A stretch of 64,000 nt of DNA from NCBI RefSeq assembly GCF_025200925.1, contig NZ_CP104174.1, forward strand, positions 4,836,001-4,900,000. Direction: 5' to 3'. The notes beneath the pieces were generated by a model, which saw nothing but the letters and a program-made list of their open reading frames with translations, was not told where the DNA came from and searched no databases. Both the position numbers and the translations under genes were made by a program. Below are positions 62,030 to 64,000 of this stretch, one piece after another (position 1 is the stretch's first letter; each line of letters begins with the position of its first letter). Source of the stretch: Bradyrhizobium sp. CB1015. GTDB taxonomy: Bacteria > Pseudomonadota > Alphaproteobacteria > Rhizobiales > Xanthobacteraceae.

Positions 62030-62274
62030 GGAATCCATTATTTCTTCTCGAGCATCCCCTCGCATGCCGCCGCTGTGCTGCCGGTGGTGCTCGCGGTCGG
62101 CTCGGGCATCGCCGACCTGCCGGTCACGACCCTTGCCATGCTCTGCATGTATTCGCTCGGCCTGATGGGCGTGATCTCGCCTTACGCGACGGGACCCGCG
62201 CGATCTATTTCGGCAGCGGCTATAATTTCGCGGGGCTCCTGCTGATCGTGCTGCCCGGGCTGATGGTCAACTGA
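62030..62274 (+). pseudogene. Remnant of a DASS-family anion/sodium symporter
   Basis: One frame from 62030 reads [20 protein letters not shown], then LAMLCMYSLGLMGVISPYAT and GPA, the conserved region of divalent-anion:sodium symporters (CitT/DASS family), which ends in PYATGP-x-IYYGSGY. At about 62195 the frame breaks; the next frame continues AIYFGSGYNFAGLLLIVLPG and stops at 62274. Only about 80 codons near the C-terminus remain and there is no start, so this is a decayed fragment. It lies between the nitrile hydratase operon and metN. The rest of 61801-62511 shows nothing else I recognise; no SAM riboswitch was seen. Confidence 0.65.
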
Positions 62275-62511
62275 GCCAGTCTGGACGCTGATTCCCGTTG
62301 GCGGAGGAATATTCTGCTCCTGGGAGGGATTGGGAAATCTTCGTCCAACTCCCGCCAAATATCTGAAATTGCAAGAAAGACCGGAAAAGGCGATGGTGCG
62401 TGCTGCGGTGCAGCGCGTTCGTCCCGGATCCTCACCGTCTCTCTTCCCCATCGACCTGGTTCCCGAGCGCGCACCCGGGAACGCGACTATTGTGCATGAA
62501 GGCCGCCTCCC

Positions 62512-63636
62512 ATGAATGCCCACCAATCGCTCGCGATCGGACGACCGATCGAAACGCTTGAAGCGATTTCACCCGCGCCGGCCGAGCCGGATGCGATGGT
62601 CCGTTTCGCCGGCATCTCCAAGACCTACCCGGCCTATCGCGGCAAGCCCGGCGTCAACGCGCTGCAGGACATCGACTTCGCCATTCGGCGCGGCTCCATC
62701 ACTGGCGTGATCGGCCGCTCCGGCGCCGGCAAATCGAGCCTGGTTCGGCTCATCAACGGGCTGGAGAAGCCGACCACAGGCCGCGTGATCGTGGACAACA
62801 GCGATATCTCCGCGCTCGCCGGCCGCGAGCTGCGGCTGGCGCAGCGCTCGATCGGCATGATCTTCCAGCACTTCAACCTGCTGTCCTCGCGCACCGCGGC
62901 CGACAACATCGCGCTGCCGCTGGAGATCGCCGGCTGGGCCAAGGCCGACATCAAGGCTCGCGTCGCCGAGCTGCTCGCACTGGTCGGCATCGCCGACAAG
63001 CACGATCGTTATCCCTCCGAACTGTCCGGCGGCCAGAAGCAGCGCGTCGGCATCGCCCGCGCGCTGGCGACGCGGCCGAGCGTGCTGCTGTCGGATGAGG
63101 CGACCTCGGCCCTCGATCCGCAGACCACGCGCGCGATCCTCGATCTGCTTGCGAGCATCAACCGCGAACTCGGCGTGACCATCGTGCTGATCACGCATGA
63201 GATGTCCGTGGTGCGCCAGCTCGCCAAGGAGGTGGTGGTGCTCGATGCAGGCCGCGTCGTCGAGAGCGGCCACGTCGCCGACATCTTCACGCATCCAAGA
63301 CATCCGATCACGCAGTCCTTCCTGGCCGAGGTGATCGGCGACAGCCTGCCGGTGTCGCTGGCGAGCCGGATCGTTGCGGAGCGGCCTGCCGGCGGGCAGG
63401 CCGTGATCCGGGTCCAGGTGCGCGGGGCAGGGGCCGGCGACACCGTGGTGGCCCGGCTTGCGCGCGAGCTTGGGCTCGACGTCGCGCTGCTGTCGGCGCG
63501 CATCGACGAGATCGGCGGCCAGCATGTTGGCTCGCTCACGCTCGGTATTCCCGGCGGCGAGGACGCGGTGACGCGAACGCTCGGCTGGCTCTCTCAATAT
63601 CAATTCTCGGCGGAGCGTCTCGGCTATGTCGCCTGA
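62512..63636 (+). CDS. metN: D/L-methionine ABC transporter ATP-binding protein MetN
   Basis: ATPase of the MetNIQ methionine importer, 374 residues from the ATG at 62512. Walker A is GRSGAGKSS, the Q-loop is IFQHFNLLSSRT, the signature LSGGQKQR, Walker B VLLSDEATSALDP and the H-loop ITHEMSVVRQL. The C-terminal 90 or so residues are the NIL regulatory domain (VIRVQVRGAGAGDTVVARLA; QHVGSLTLGIPGGEDAV), which binds methionine and inhibits transport. The N-terminal 27 residues are an extra tail. metI overlaps its end by 11 bases. Confidence 0.94.
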   Translation: MNAHQSLAIGRPIETLEAISPAPAEPDAMVRFAGISKTYPAYRGKPGVNALQDIDFAIRRGSITGVIGRSGAGKSSLVRLINGLEKPTTGRVIVDNSDISALAGRELRLAQRSIGMIFQHFNLLSSRTAADNIALPLEIAGWAKADIKARVAELLALVGIADKHDRYPSELSGGQKQRVGIARALATRPSVLLSDEATSALDPQTTRAILDLLASINRELGVTIVLITHEMSVVRQLAKEVVVLDAGRVVESGHVADIFTHPRHPITQSFLAEVIGDSLPVSLASRIVAERPAGGQAVIRVQVRGAGAGDTVVARLARELGLDVALLSARIDEIGGQHVGSLTLGIPGGEDAVTRTLGWLSQYQFSAERLGYVA

Positions 63637-64000
63637 ACTCATCAACCTGATCGTCCAGGCCACGGGCGAGAGCCTGTACATGGTCGGCATCGCAGCGCTG
63701 CTCGGCACCGCCTTCGGCCTGCCGCTCGGCGTCTTCCTGGCCACCAGCCGCAAAGGCGAGCTGTTCGCGGCGCCCATCGTCAATCGCGTGCTCGGCATCG
63801 TCGTCAACGCGACGCGCTCGACGCCGTTCATCATCCTGGTCGTCGCCATCATCCCGTTCACGCGCCTCGTTGCCGGCACCTCGATCGGCTCGACCGCGGC
63901 GATCGTGCCGCTGACGATCGCCTCGACGCCGTTCATCGCGCGCCTCGTCGAAGCTGCGATCCGCGAGGTCGACGGCGGCCTGATCGAGACTGCGTCCTCG
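63626..64000 (+). CDS. metI: D/L-methionine ABC transporter permease MetI (3' end outside window)
   Basis: Permease of the methionine importer; the frame starts at the ATG at 63626, overlapping metN by 11 bases, and runs off the window after 125 codons. It begins MSPELINLIVQATGESLYMV and shows MetI blocks: ALLGTAFGLPLGVFLATSRK, NATRSTPFIILVVAIIPFTR and IASTPFIARLVEAAIREVDG, the latter starting the coupling loop. A metQ binding-protein gene is expected next. Confidence 0.93.
   Translation, partial: MSPELINLIVQATGESLYMVGIAALLGTAFGLPLGVFLATSRKGELFAAPIVNRVLGIVVNATRSTPFIILVVAIIPFTRLVAGTSIGSTAAIVPLTIASTPFIARLVEAAIREVDGGLIETASS

Noticed and set aside
61948..62274. 108-codon open frame ending LLLIVLPGLMVN
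   Set aside because: Only its last third is transporter-like; the preceding part of the transporter is in another frame, so it is part of the decayed fragment rather than a gene.

Overview
The window reads as chromosomal sequence of an alphaproteobacterium, most likely Bradyrhizobium or a close relative. The support is high GC content with GC-rich third codon positions, the Aap-type amino-acid transporter, the dusB-ntrB-ntrC-ntrY-ntrX-hfq-hflX order, a fused ispDF, PopZ, and palindromic intergenic repeats of the kind found in Bradyrhizobiaceae. No search was run; all family names come from reading the translations.

Layout. 1-3454: end of an aapQMP general amino-acid ABC transporter. 3639-4673 (-): cysteine synthase. 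5385-14540: a four-gene RND efflux operon (outer-membrane lipoprotein, adaptor and two different RND pumps, MdtABC-like), followed by a DTW-domain tRNA-modifying enzyme and tRNA-Cys. 15628-16566: three small genes, one secreted and behind a CRP-like palindrome. 16991-23820: an uptake and hydrolysis cluster made of a binding protein, a fused permease-ATPase, an acetamidase/formamidase, a fusion of an AraC regulator to a second acetamidase/formamidase, and a RidA protein. 24271-28134: a membrane-stress-like operon in which a PspA protein carries an N-terminal module resembling the wedge region of TnpB transposon nucleases, followed by YqiJ, the flotillin YqiK and a frameshifted small gene. 28271-37491: tRNA-Asn, an isoaspartyl-methyltransferase-like protein, TolC, PopZ, ValS, 3-methyladenine glycosylase, LipA and a RatA/COQ10 protein.

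37649-42800 (-): one tight operon for a B-family (ba3-like) haem-copper oxidase with subunits I and II, a 58-residue one-helix subunit and three cytochromes c. 43553-45259: an IS1182-family insertion sequence with recognisable terminal inverted repeats. 45385-49352: MscS, a CinA/PncC amidase, IspDF and DusB. 49349-58170: NtrBC, NtrYX, Hfq and HflX, a nitrogen-control block; NtrX lacks the sigma-54 contact loop. 58262-64000: MazG, QueC, a cobalt-type nitrile hydratase operon (alpha, beta, accessory), a decayed anion-transporter remnant, and the methionine importer genes metN and metI (cut by the window end).

Nitrogen acquisition runs through the window: amino-acid importers, two amidases plus RidA, nitrile hydratase (nitrile to amide), and the Ntr regulators. 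The most unusual items are the TnpB-N/PspA fusion with an internal Shine-Dalgarno that would also yield a PspA of normal length, and the AraC-acetamidase fusion next to its own enzyme paralogue. Three families of palindromic repeats sit between genes; one copy supplies the stop codon of mazG.
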